The position numbers were made by a program, and so were the translations under genes. The notes beneath the pieces are model-generated. The model was not told the DNA's origin. It ran no database searches and saw only the letters and a program-made list of their open reading frames with translations. Positions 1 to 9,388 of a stretch of DNA of 64,000 bases are shown here, piece by piece. The DNA comes from Megaleporinus macrocephalus. Taxonomy: Eukaryota > Chordata > Actinopteri > Characiformes > Anostomidae. Each line of letters opens with the position of its first letter. The stretch's first letter is position 1. The stretch spans positions 2,858,378 through 2,922,377 of the forward strand of contig CM038715.1 in assembly GCA_021613375.1 (NCBI GenBank), given 5' to 3'.

Positions 1-1093
1 ATATGAATCTCATGCTCACTCTCCAGAGAACTGTTTATTCTCTATCTTCCTTCCTAGACTGTCCAGACCTTCGCCCTCTCTGGGCTTGTGGGTCCGAGTT
101 TAGCGTTTGTGTGGTAGAGACTAGGTTTTAGTGCTAGTCTCAGAGAACATGGCATGGTTTGAGCGGCTTTACTTATTTAGAACAAGGATTTACTACACAA
201 AAACCCAAAGCCACAGATCACTTAGAGATATGGGGCTTCATTCTGCCTGAGGCATGAAGAGAAACGGAGAAAGTGGAGTTTAAGGATTCAAACAGATTCA
301 AACAGGCATAAAGAAAAGTGGTGTGTGGTTTAGACACCAGACCTCTGGGCTGGAAATTCTCTCTCGTTTACTTCATTTGGCGGCATATCTCCAGTTTAGC
401 ATCTTTCACAGCTTCTCCTGTTCTGTCTATAGGAAATAAGACACAGGCTGAAAAACACATTGAGTTCTGATCAATGTTCTGAGTGATTTTGTAGCTATAG
501 GTGGGGAAAAACACAAATTCTGCATGCAACAGTGGCCGTCCAGGACACGGCCAGCAATACAAACATTCTGTTCACATAGAAACATCCTCCAGATTTCTAG
601 TGACCAACAATCATCCTCATCATTACTATAGGTGGTGATTTTTTCTCTATATCAATCTTTTATTTAGCTGATCAAGGTCTATCAGAAATTGTTTAATTGG
701 ATTAGATGGAGTGTATCAGGATTCAAACTAAACTGGCAGGAGGGTAGATCTGGTTGGTGACTCATGCTCTATGATTTGGACAACAAACTGCAATAGACAC
801 ACTGATCACAGTTCACTGCTCACCAGCATCTCACTACAACATAAAGCAGAGAGTCAACAATGTTTAACGTAATCTGATGACAGATTTACAGGAAAAATAA
901 TTTAATTATTTAAATCTAAATCTAAATTTAATATTGCAGTGCTTGAGGAAATCAAACAGTAGAGCCACATAAAAAATATATACATCAAAACTATTACAAT
1001 TAATATTTGCAATATAGTAAATCTAGTTAAACAGGACTATCGGTGCTCTATGTAGAATAAAACATGCAGGTGGTCATTGTACTATAACAATAA
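1..1093. other. intron stretch without recognised feature
   Basis: AT-rich sequence with no repeat structure or exon I can defend. Bases 368-562 hold a 64-codon open frame on the minus strand ending in KLEICRQMK, but it has no family resemblance and no splice-site support. The missing 3' exon(s) of mpp7 were looked for here without success. Confidence 0.5.
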
Positions 1094-1545
1094 GGTCACT
1101 AACAGGCGGACTTCAGCCAATCAGATCTGTGCAGATCCTGTGCAGCGGTTGAGTCAGAGAAAGGCTCATTCAGACAGCGTGCTCAAACAAATGTTTTATT
1201 TACTTTTTCTATATATAAGCACTTTATGACACACCTTTTTCTTTTTTTAGTGAGGAAAAAAACATATTTAAAGTTTTATTAATAATTAATTTAGTTCAGT
1301 ATTTAAACAGTAAATATACTGAAATATACTGAAGGGTATGTGTGGTGTGTTGGTGTTTCAGTAGCTGATGGTATAAGATGCTGATACTAGACTACTTCAG
1401 TAAACAGGATACACCACTGAATCAGAACACACGTTGGAAATGATGAGGGTCCGGACCAGCCTGAGATCTCCTCTGGACCTTACTGACTCTAATTAAATAC
1501 TCCTGCTCTAACTGGACCTTACTGGCTTCTAATTAAATACCCCTG
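1094..1545 (+). mobile_element. non-autonomous hAT-like element, copy 1
   Basis: Starts near GGTCACTAACAGGCGGAC and ends AATTAAATACCCCTG, the same two termini as the copies at 1813-2459, 12372-14001 and 36555-37606. The inner block (1330-1440) with GTAGCTGATGGTATAAGATG and ACTACTTCAGTAAACAGGAT is the most conserved part of the family. Both ends approximate CAGGGGT with TAAT following, typical of hAT ends. It is a short deletion derivative; the last part (about 1480-1545) holds the terminal 30 bp twice. Confidence 0.7.
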
Positions 1546-1552
1546 ATATACA

Positions 1553-1573
1553 TATATATATATATATATATAT
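1553..1573. repeat. (TA)n microsatellite
   Basis: Short alternating TA run just outside the hAT-like copy. Confidence 0.9.
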
Positions 1574-1812
1574 CGTCCAACTACCCTCCCTGAGGGACTG
1601 CAAAAGGAGGCTATGGTCTGCTTAAAATGATACACACATTTTTTATTCACATTATATGAAATCAGTCAGAAAGGACAGTGATCATAGTCAAGGTAAGATT
1701 CTAATTCCAGAAAAGCATCTCAATGAAATGAAAATACTAGAATCTTAATGAAAAAAAGGCCAGGTCCAAGGACAGGTGCTGGAAAACCAGGGACACGGAT
1801 TAGAGTCTATAG

Positions 1813-2459
1813 CAGGGTTATTTAATTAGGACTGTAAAGTCCAGTCAGAGGAAATCTCCTCAGGCCAAGGTCCGGACCGTGTTTGTGTTATGAGCGTAAC
1901 TTTGTTATGATTCAGTGCTTATCCTGTAAACTGAAGTAGCCTAGCAGTTCTATTAGCATTTTATACCATCAAAGATAAACCAAATTACACATACCATTTA
2001 GTATATTTCAAGTATATTTACTGTTTTAAATGCTGAACTGAATTAATTATTTATAGAACTTCAAATAAAAAGGTCTACATTAAAAAAGAAAAAGTAAATA
2101 AAACATGAGGTCTTCTTGTTAACTCAGTTTCACATCTTGAGCTGTTGGTTTGGAGCTGCCTGTGGGAAGAATAAACATATACATCTCTCAGTTACTGGTT
2201 GAATAGTCGCTTTCGCCGCCTACTTTTCTTTTTTCTCACTTTATTCTCCGATCTGATTGGCTAATAGAGCGCCATTGGTGATCTTTCAGCGCACGTGATT
2301 GGTCTGTGAGCCCGCATATTGTAAAGATAAGAAAAGCTCCGCCGCTTAAAATAAACACTATCAAAATTAAGTAGTTCTCAATAGTTTATCGGTTTGGGTC
2401 CGCGCTCCACGACATCTGGGTCCGGACCAGGACCGCGGTCCGCCTATTAGTGACCTCTA
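1813..2459 (-). mobile_element. non-autonomous hAT-like element with 8-bp target duplication
   Basis: Terminal inverted sequences CAGGGTTATTTAATTAG (left) and, on the opposite strand at the right, TAGAGGTCACTAATAGGC bracket 647 bp. The flanks are GTCTATAG (1805-1812) and GTCTATGG (2460-2467), a 7/8 match that reads as a hAT-size target-site duplication. Internal sequence matches the family in reverse orientation: the ATCTCCTCAGGCC block, the TATATTTACTGTTT block, and GC-rich ends with repeated GGTCCGGACC. No transposase frame is present, so it was mobilised in trans. Confidence 0.85.
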
Positions 2460-2467
2460 GTCTATGG

Positions 2468-3542
2468 TGTTGCAAGCCACTGTGGAAACAGCCACCGTCC
2501 CAGAGCAATCTGCAGAGGGACTCTCTACGAGCACGAGGTAGGATCCTGATGTTCAGACAGTATCGCTGGGACGTAGAATAGCATCCAAGCTGCTGACCTG
2601 CATCTCTGCCAGAGGAGCAAAGAGAATGACTCCCAGGAGAGCAGGGTATTTCTATTACTGGCTGCAAGTGAAGGTGCCTGAGGAGTACTGCACTACCTCC
2701 GAGGTCAGTAGGAACAAAACAGAACACTCTACTCAGTCTCTTTCTTTTTCATTCTGTCTATCTTCTAATTTTTAATTTCATCATATTTTTGGATTATGTT
2801 TTTTTATTATCTATTGGAAATTCTTCTCTTTTCATTCAGTCCTGAAAACAACTTTATATTTCTACTTACTCTCCCTCCTGATTATCTCAGAGACCTTCAG
2901 GCGCTTAATGGAAAGTCATGTTTTTATAGATTTAAATAAAACAATTCAGCAAAGCGTCCCTGTTTTTATATTGCCCATGCAAAGCCAGTTGACGACCACA
3001 GACCATCACAAGAAAGAGAAAAAAGGAAAACTTGGGTTTGTGTCAACTTAGTGTATTAACTGACAATGAATCAGATTTACGACTCACTATGCTCGTCCAA
3101 ATCTGATGACACTTTTATGAAAGTTAAGGATTTTCACCTCCATTGTTTCTGAAAGAATACACAAAAAGTGGTTCAGAGAAAAAGTAAATAATGTTAAACA
3201 GGAGATATGGAAGAGAGAACAATACAGCAGAGGTCTGGTAATACTGAAACAATGAGAAGCCTGTTTCGTGGACTAGTGTTGTTTCCAGTGCAGAGACACT
3301 TTATCGCTCTAGCAGACCAGCAGAAAGCTTTTCTCTGGGAAAGAAATTCGGTGAAAGCCAGGATAAAATATGTCGGTGACGTTTTGATCAAACAAGGTTT
3401 TTCTTTCATTCCAGTGATAGAAAAGATGTCTGCACTTTTAACACTGTCAGCGTCTATAAGGCAGTCTTACTGAACAGTCGTGAACTGTGGAGCTACTCTG
3501 AGGCTGATCTGCTAAACACTCCACCGGGTTGCTGTTGCCTAT
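2468..3542. other. intron stretch with one unexplained open frame
   Basis: Directly behind the hAT copy, 2468-2710 is open on the minus strand and gives a Cys/Arg-rich peptide; the plus strand in the same interval has a stretch reading LLTCISARGAKRMTPRRAGY. I recognise neither. It may be a decayed piece of coding repeat. 3207-3473 is open on both strands without a recognisable domain. The remainder is plain intron. Confidence 0.4.
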
Positions 3543-3882
3543 AAGATCAGATAAGATAATCCTGTATTAGTCCCACAGTCGGGGAAATTCAGAGTTACAG
3601 CAGCAAAGGGAGAGCAATTACTCAGTACAAACACTAGATAAATAAACAGTACAGTATATACAATATAAATAATAACAATTCAGAACTCCTAAGATTGTAT
3701 TTACAAATTATTGCATGTTGCTTCTTAATTACACAGGGGGAAAATTACTGCTCTTTACACAATTTTTTTTTTAAGTGTGTGTGTATGTGGTCTGCTGGGA
3801 GCAGTGTGTAGAGTTTAAGGGTGTGTGTGTGTGTGTGTGTGTGAGTATTGGTGGTCTGCTGGGAGCAGTGTGTAGAGTTTAA

Positions 3883-3951
<69 letters not shown>

Positions 3952-4165
3952 GTCTGCTGGGAGCAGTGCTGGTTGTAGAGTCTAACAGCACCAGGAAGGA
4001 AGAACCTGTGATACCACTCCTTAAACTTATCATAAGCGGTATGATAAGCAGTCTGTCTCTGAAGGAGCTGCCCAGTGCTGCTAGAGTCTCCTGTATGGGG
4101 TGGGAGTCATTCTCCAGCATGGATACCAGCTTGGCTACCATCCTTCTAGAGGTCTTCCCAGGACA
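3543..4165 (-). mobile_element. LINE 3' end, 5'-truncated
   Basis: On the minus strand 4141-3965 reads MVAKLVSMLENDSHPIQETL, then LGSSFRDRLL, resembling the extreme C-terminal tail of fish LINE ORF2 proteins, where a His-Pro in a LLxxxxxHP context is followed by a basic stretch before the end. The 3' part has GT microsatellites and ends near 3545 in TCTTATCTGATCTTAT-like repeats, a short tandem tail of the kind fish LINE families show. Only the last part of the element is present. Confidence 0.6.
3821..3945. repeat. (GT)n microsatellites inside the LINE end
   Basis: Two GT runs (3821-3843 and 3884-3945) separated by a duplicated unit containing GGTCTGCTGGGAGCAGTGTG. The unit recurs at about 3788, 3851 and 3951, so a roughly 60-100-bp segment including the GT tract has itself been tandemly copied. 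Confidence 0.9.
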
Positions 4166-4510
4166 GAGCTGGCCCTCTTAGTAAGTTGAGCACTGATGCC
4201 TGAGTAGGTTATTAATGCCATTACACTATCCATTTCAGAACTCGTTAAACCTTTTATAAAGGTTAGGGTTTGGAAAAGGACAAGTGGTTATTTTAAAGTG
4301 ACAGTCCCCCCAAAATTCTCATTGTTTCCCATCAGTTCTTCTTCACTCCAAATGTGGTTGAACAAACAAGACATGTTTGCTGTTTCAGGTTTGTTTCTTT
4401 GGTGAGGTAACAAGCAATGGAAACCTACAGTCACCAGTTACTCCGGATATCAAAATACATCTAAATACTGCGATGCGTACATCAAGAATGTGTTAAAGCA
4501 TCATTTTTAT

Positions 4511-6476
4511 AATATTTCTCAAAGTACTAAACTCTGGAAATACAGTCCTAAACTCTGGAAATACAGTACTAAACTCTGGAGATACAGTCCGGAACTCTGG
4601 AAATACAGTACGGAACTCTGGAAATACAGTACTAAACTCTGGAGATACAGTCCGGAACTCTGGAAATACAGTACGGAACTCTGGAAATACAGTACTAAAC
4701 TCTGGAAATACAGTCCTGAACTCTGGAAATACAGTCCTGAACTCTGGAAATACAGTCCTGAACTCTGGAAATACAGTACGGAACTCTGGAAATACAGTCC
4801 TGAACTCTGGAAATACAGTCCTGAACTCTGGAAATACAGTACTAAACTCTGGAGATACAGTCCGGAACTCTGGAAATACAGTACGGAACTCTGGAAATAC
4901 AGTACGGAACTCTGGAAATACAGTACGGAACTCTGGAAATACAGTACTAAACTCTGGAAATACAGTCCTAAACTCTAGAGATACAGTCCTGAGCTCTGGA
5001 AATACAGTACTAAACTCTGGAGATACAGCCCGGAACTCTGGAAATACAGCCCGGAACTCTGGAAATACAGCCCGGAACTCTGGAAATACAGTCCTAAACT
5101 CTGGAGATACAGCCCTGAACTCTGGAGATACAGCCCTGAACTCTGGAGATACAGCCCTGAGCTCTGGAGATACAGCCCTGAGCTCTGGAGATACAGGCCT
5201 GAACTCTGGAGATACAGTCCTGAACTCTGGAAATACAGCCCTGAACTCTGGAAATACAGCCCTGAGCTCTGGAGATACAGGCCTGAACTCTGGAGATACA
5301 GTCCTGAACTCTGGAGATACAGCCCTGAGCTCTGGAGATACAGGCCTGAACTCTGGAAATACAGCCCTGAGCTCTGGAGATACAGGCCTGAACTCTGGAG
5401 ATACAGTCCTGAACTCTGGAGATACAGGCCTGAACTCTGGAGATACAGTCCTGAACTCTGGAGATACAGCCCTGAGCTCTGGAGATACAGCCCTGAGCTC
5501 TGGAGATACAGTCCTGAACTCTGGAAATACAGCCCTGAGCTCTGGAGATACAGGCCTGAACTCTGGAGATACAGTCCTGAACTCTGGAGATACAGTCCGG
5601 AACTCTGGAGATACAGTCCGGAACTCTGGAGATACAGTCCGGAACTCTGGAGATACAGTCCGGAACTCTGGAGTTACAGCCCTGAACTCTGGAGATACAG
5701 GCCTGAACTCTGGAAATACAGTCCTGAACTCTGGAGATACAGTCCTGAACTCTGGAGATACAGTCCTGAACTCTGGAGATACAGTCCTGAACTCTGGAGA
5801 TACAGCCCTGAACTCTGGAAATACAGTCCTGAACTCTGGAAATACAGTCCTGAACTCTGGAGATACAGTCCTGAACTCTGGAGATACAGTCCTGAACTCT
5901 GGAGATAGAGTCCTGAACTCTGGAGATACAGTCCGGAACTCTGGAGATACAGTCCGGAACTCTGGAGTTACAGCCCTGAACTCTGGAGATACAGGCCTGA
6001 ACTCTGGAAATACAGTCCTGAACTCTGGAGATACAGCCCTGAACTCTGGAGATACAGTCCTGAACTCTGGAGATACAGTCCTGAACTCTGGAGATACAGT
6101 CCTGAACTCTGGAGATACAGCCCTGAACTCTGGAAATACAGTCCTGAACTCTGGAAATACAGTCCTGAACTCTGGAGATACAGTCCTGAACTCTGGAGAT
6201 ACAGTCCTGAACTCTGGAGATACAGTCCTGAACTCTGGAAATACAGTCCTGAACTCTGGAGATACAGTCCTGAACTCTGGAGATACAGTCCTGAACTCTG
6301 GAGATAGAGTCCTGAACTCTGGAGATACAGTCCTGAACTCTGGAGATACAGTCCTGAACTCTGGAGATACAGTCCTGAACTCTGGAAATACAGTCCTGAA
6401 CTCTGGAAATACAGTCCTGAACTCTGGAAATACAGTCCTGAACTCTGGAGATACAGTCCGGAACTCTGGAAAGGGA
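4511..6476. repeat. 21-bp minisatellite, about 93 units
   Basis: Unit AACTCTGGAAATACAGTCCTG with variants GAGATAC/GAAATAC and CCT/CCG/ACG/ACT/GCC. The array runs about 1.97 kb without interruption. Because the period is a multiple of three and the unit lacks stops in several frames, it creates long open frames: 691 and 495 codons on the minus strand (heptads such as FRTVSPE and ISRVQDC) and 162 on the plus strand (ELWKYST). These are not supported as genes: there is no unique coding sequence at either side and the frame is open on both strands. Rare variants recur at fixed spacing, GGAGTTACAG at 5671 and 5965 (294 bp, 14 units), showing higher-order duplication. Confidence 0.97.
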
Positions 6477-6569
6477 GTGATCATCTGGGTTTGCCTGAGA
6501 GTTGTGTGTGGGTGTGTATTTATGTTTTGGCAGTTGATGGTATGAAGGTGCAGGAGCAGACTGAGCACT

Positions 6570-6960
6570 GATCTTTTTCACACCACAGCTTCAGTCGAAC
6601 CAATCACAGCGAAGCGGCTGCAGAAACCTCTCGTACACAAACCGGAGTCTCGCTGTTTGAGTGACAGAGAGAGATCCGGGCAGCCGTGTGGGGGAGTGAA
6701 GGCCGGGTCGCTAGGCTAACATGTGAGCACACCTGCGTGACTTTTACAGCACTCAACAACGTTTAGGGGCGACCTTCAACATCGGCACGTGCACCGTCTC
6801 CACAGTGACAGCCAGGCGTGCGGAGGGGTCAGACTGTCGGGGTCAGGGCATCCCGCTGTGACCGGGGATTCGCTCAGGTGCGGCTCCGCAGTGAGAGATA
6901 CTGTACTCTGTGAAAGCTATTAGACTGCCTACTAATTCACACCCTCGCACACGCTCGCAC
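6570..6960. other. GC- and CpG-richer block beside the minisatellite
   Basis: This stretch is clearly richer in GC and CpG than the surrounding intron (for example 6612-6720 and 6780-6900) and includes a CCAAT-type motif near 6600. It could be an alternative promoter or a regulatory element, but there is no TATA box, exon or conserved frame that decides it. Confidence 0.25.
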
Positions 6961-7087
6961 ACCCTCGCACCGACACACAGAGCAGTGGGGTTCATGTGCT
7001 AATTGATTTCATGTGTGTCTCTTCTGAGAGGATTCGTGCAGGTGAAGCATGAGCTCAGTCTTATATCACATTACCGCTCCAGGGGAG

Positions 7088-7088
<1 letters not shown>

Positions 7089-7172
<84 letters not shown>
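7089..7172. repeat. (CA)n microsatellite, about 42 units
   Basis: Perfect CA run. All frames across it are open, which explains the small His/Thr and Cys/Val peptides predicted here. Confidence 0.98.
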
Positions 7173-7176
<4 letters not shown>

Positions 7177-7485
7177 CACCCATGTGTACAGGGATTGGCC
7201 AACAGTCAATGAGAGTGAAATGCAAACCCTGGATGTGTTTGATTGACCCCAAATAAAAAAACTGAAAAAAGCTATACAGAACATTTAGCCTGGAACTGAT
7301 AAAACACTCGATAACGTATGAGCCAAGATTTAAATAAGAAAAAAGGGGATGCAGTATAGTTCACTTAAATGTGTATTTTTAAATAATTTTAGTCAAGTTG
7401 ATCTAAAGGCTCATGGTTAAACCCTAAGCTGATGTACGAAAAGTACAGTAAGAAAAGTCCTGTGTTCATAATGCATGGTGTAATG

Positions 7486-8708
7486 TAGGGCTGGGCGATA
7501 AAACGATAATGATAATTATCGTGAAATAACATTTTCTCGATAGAACTATAAGACGTAGTTGATAGAATTAAGTTCCGTCCATGTTTTGAGAGACAACACG
7601 AAAAGCCAATGAGAATGAGAATAGCGCCACCCCAAACCAATCAGGTGGCTGAACTAGAGTTCCAGTTATTTCATGTTTGGTTGAAGCTTAAACAGCACAG
7701 AGTGTAGACGTAGCGGCAGCTTAACCCACGTACTAGTAATCTGTTACTGCAGCGTCACAGTCGAGCAGAGAGAATAAAATAAGAGAAAATAACAGAAAAC
7801 GTTAAACTACTACTGAAAGAAACATGATACACGTGTTAATAATCTATAAATAATCTATAAGATCAGATAAACAGATAAACAGGTGCTGTCCTGCTGCTGT
7901 GTTGATGAAGCTCTACGGGATGTTTGATCTTCAAGGTCTCGTGTGTAGTAGTTGTACTGTTGTGATCATCTCCACTGTGCAGAGCTGACAGAGCACCACA
8001 CTGTTGTGTTTCTGTGTGAAACATTCCCACAACGTTAGATGAACGTGAGTGATTGTTTGTAGCTGCAGCTCCGGATAAATCCATGCTTTCAGTGGGAGCG
8101 GCCATCTTTCCGACGCATCAACGTACATTATGCTAATCGGCGTAATTTAATAATTGATAAAGATAAATATATATACTGTAGGAGTTTGAGTGAGAATGTT
8201 GAGACAAAGTTGACTTTATAACCAAAAATCCCGAGTAGGAAACTTTATTTTCTACTGAAAACAGAATCACTAAACCAACAACTCCGCATTAGAGCAGACA
8301 GAGAGTCGACTCACCGCTATGAGTGAACATAGTGAACATTTCTTCAGCCCCAACTTAAAGGACCAGCAACAGCCTGATTAACACAGTGACTGTGTGTGAA
8401 TACTGTTCATGAGACTGTACATATATATATGTATGTGTATGTATGTATGTATATTTATGTGTGTGTGGGTTTAATTTATTTGAAATACAGTTGTGTAATG
8501 TTCTATAGTACATTTGTCTATCTCCTGATAGAAAATAAATCAGAAGATAATAAAACAATTTAAGAAAATGTTTACATTTTGATATCTTCACTTCTCACTT
8601 AAAGTAAAAAGGCAATAGTGATTTGATTTATATCGTGATGTATATCGATATTGACTGATGTGAACAAAATGATCGTGATAAGATTTTTCCCCATATCGCC
8701 CAGTCCTA
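7486..8708 (-). mobile_element. hAT-like element with decayed BED zinc finger
   Basis: Ends are TAGGGCTGGGCGATA at the left and, inverted, TAGGACTGGGCGATATG at the right. The interior contains a broken coding region on the minus strand (about 8128-7890). One frame reads LWECFTQKHNSVVLCQLCT, with the Trp, Phe and Cys-x2-Cys of a BED finger. A neighbouring frame supplies LKIKHPVELHQH, the expected His part. A frameshift therefore splits the finger. BED fingers are typical of hAT/ZBED transposases. An inverted partial copy lies at 62472-63413 and a shorter fragment at 19102-19445. Confidence 0.75.
7863..8128 (-). pseudogene. BED-finger transposase remnant (frameshifted)
   Basis: Two overlapping frames carry successive pieces of a BED-type zinc finger: the W/F and Cys-Cys half in one, the His half (KIKHPVELHQ) in the other. 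No full transposase follows. The same pieces, also out of frame, appear on the plus strand at 62805-63112, so the break predates or is shared by both copies. Confidence 0.6.
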
Positions 8709-8711
8709 CAT

Positions 8712-9148
8712 TAAATGTAGAATATTGAATTGCTGCTGCTGTTCTGTTCGTACCGGTCAGATCTGGTCTGTACGAGTCACATATGGTAAACACTGCCAGA
8801 CGGACAATGTTTTCTATCAGCACACGTGGTGAACACCATAAACTGCTCTCGTGAGGCCGCTGCTTTAGTCAGTCTGTGGAAAATGAAAGGGTATGTATTT
8901 CCACCTAGTGGTTCAGATAGGAATTGCAGGGATCTGTCCAGACGGGGTTTCACAGAGGGCTCCTCTTCCTGGATGAAACGCTAGCTGGAAATACAAATTA
9001 TGCTCATTTGTTTAACACCATCGATCGGCTCTCAGGATCGGCTAAACTGGAGAAATATCGTCTGATCACCGATACACATATTCCGATTAAAAATCGGCTG
9101 ATACCAATACATAGCCGATCAATCCTTCCATCTGTACTTTTTAAGTAT
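8712..9148 (-). mobile_element. fragment of the GATCGGC-rich MITE family
   Basis: 9020-9145 contains repeated CGATCGGCT, GATACACATATTCCGAT and ends in GATCAATCCTTCCATCT, matching the right end of the complete copy at 59871-60322. 8712-8775 (TAGAATATTGAATTGCTG through CAGATCTGGTCTG) matches 58259-58290 in a longer copy of the same family. The fragment abuts the hAT element to its left and lies just left of an mpp7 exon. Confidence 0.65.
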
Positions 9149-9244
9149 GCTGGCAGTAACTGTTTTATTAATGTAAAAGTGACATCCACATTTGAATCAG
9201 TGCATGAAAAATAATAAACAGGTATCATTTCTGACAAACTTTAC

Positions 9245-9388
9245 CGTGAAGGGTTTGGACGAGCCCTTGTCGTCTTTGCCTGAGATTATTTTCGCGTTCT
9301 TCCTGGTCTCTCTTAAATGCTCAATGGCTGGAGGCTTCACAAACACCACGTATGGCTTAAACTCAGCCGTGCGGAGATGCTTCAGCGT
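9245..9388 (-). CDS. mpp7: mpp7 exon, GK domain (48 codons)
   Basis: The exon reads [20 protein letters not shown], then [20 protein letters not shown], then KGSSKPFT. It is 144 nt, phase 0 at both ends. The acceptor is a T-rich tract ending in CTCTGGACAG and the donor is GTAAAG. It covers the central beta strand of the GK-like domain ([12 protein letters not shown]) and the following basic loop. In MAGUKs this fold has lost nucleotide kinase activity and serves as a protein or phosphopeptide binding module (family knowledge). Mammalian MPP7 continues from KPFT into an acidic EEDFQEM-type segment; I did not find that exon in bases 1-9244, so the intron is at least 9.2 kb or the exon lies outside the window. 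The upstream neighbour exon ends exactly on the codon before TLKHL. Confidence 0.95.

Noticed and set aside
4493..6581. Open frames of 691 and 495 codons on the minus strand and 162 on the plus strand
   Set aside because: They exist only because a stop-free 21-bp unit is repeated; both strands are open, with no unique coding sequence or splice context beyond the array.
6570..6960. Alternative promoter for mpp7
   Set aside because: Only CpG richness supports it; it lies near the 3' part of the gene and no first exon or TATA/Inr is convincing.
7003..7284. Small His/Thr or Cys/Val proteins
   Set aside because: They consist of the translated (CA)n/(GT)n run. The same holds at 3815-4181 and 41133-41482.
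1..9244. Search for the final mpp7 exon (family ending in a VSWLHS-type C-terminus)
   Set aside because: No minus-strand stretch with the expected acidic start and WVP.SW motif was found; it probably lies left of the window.
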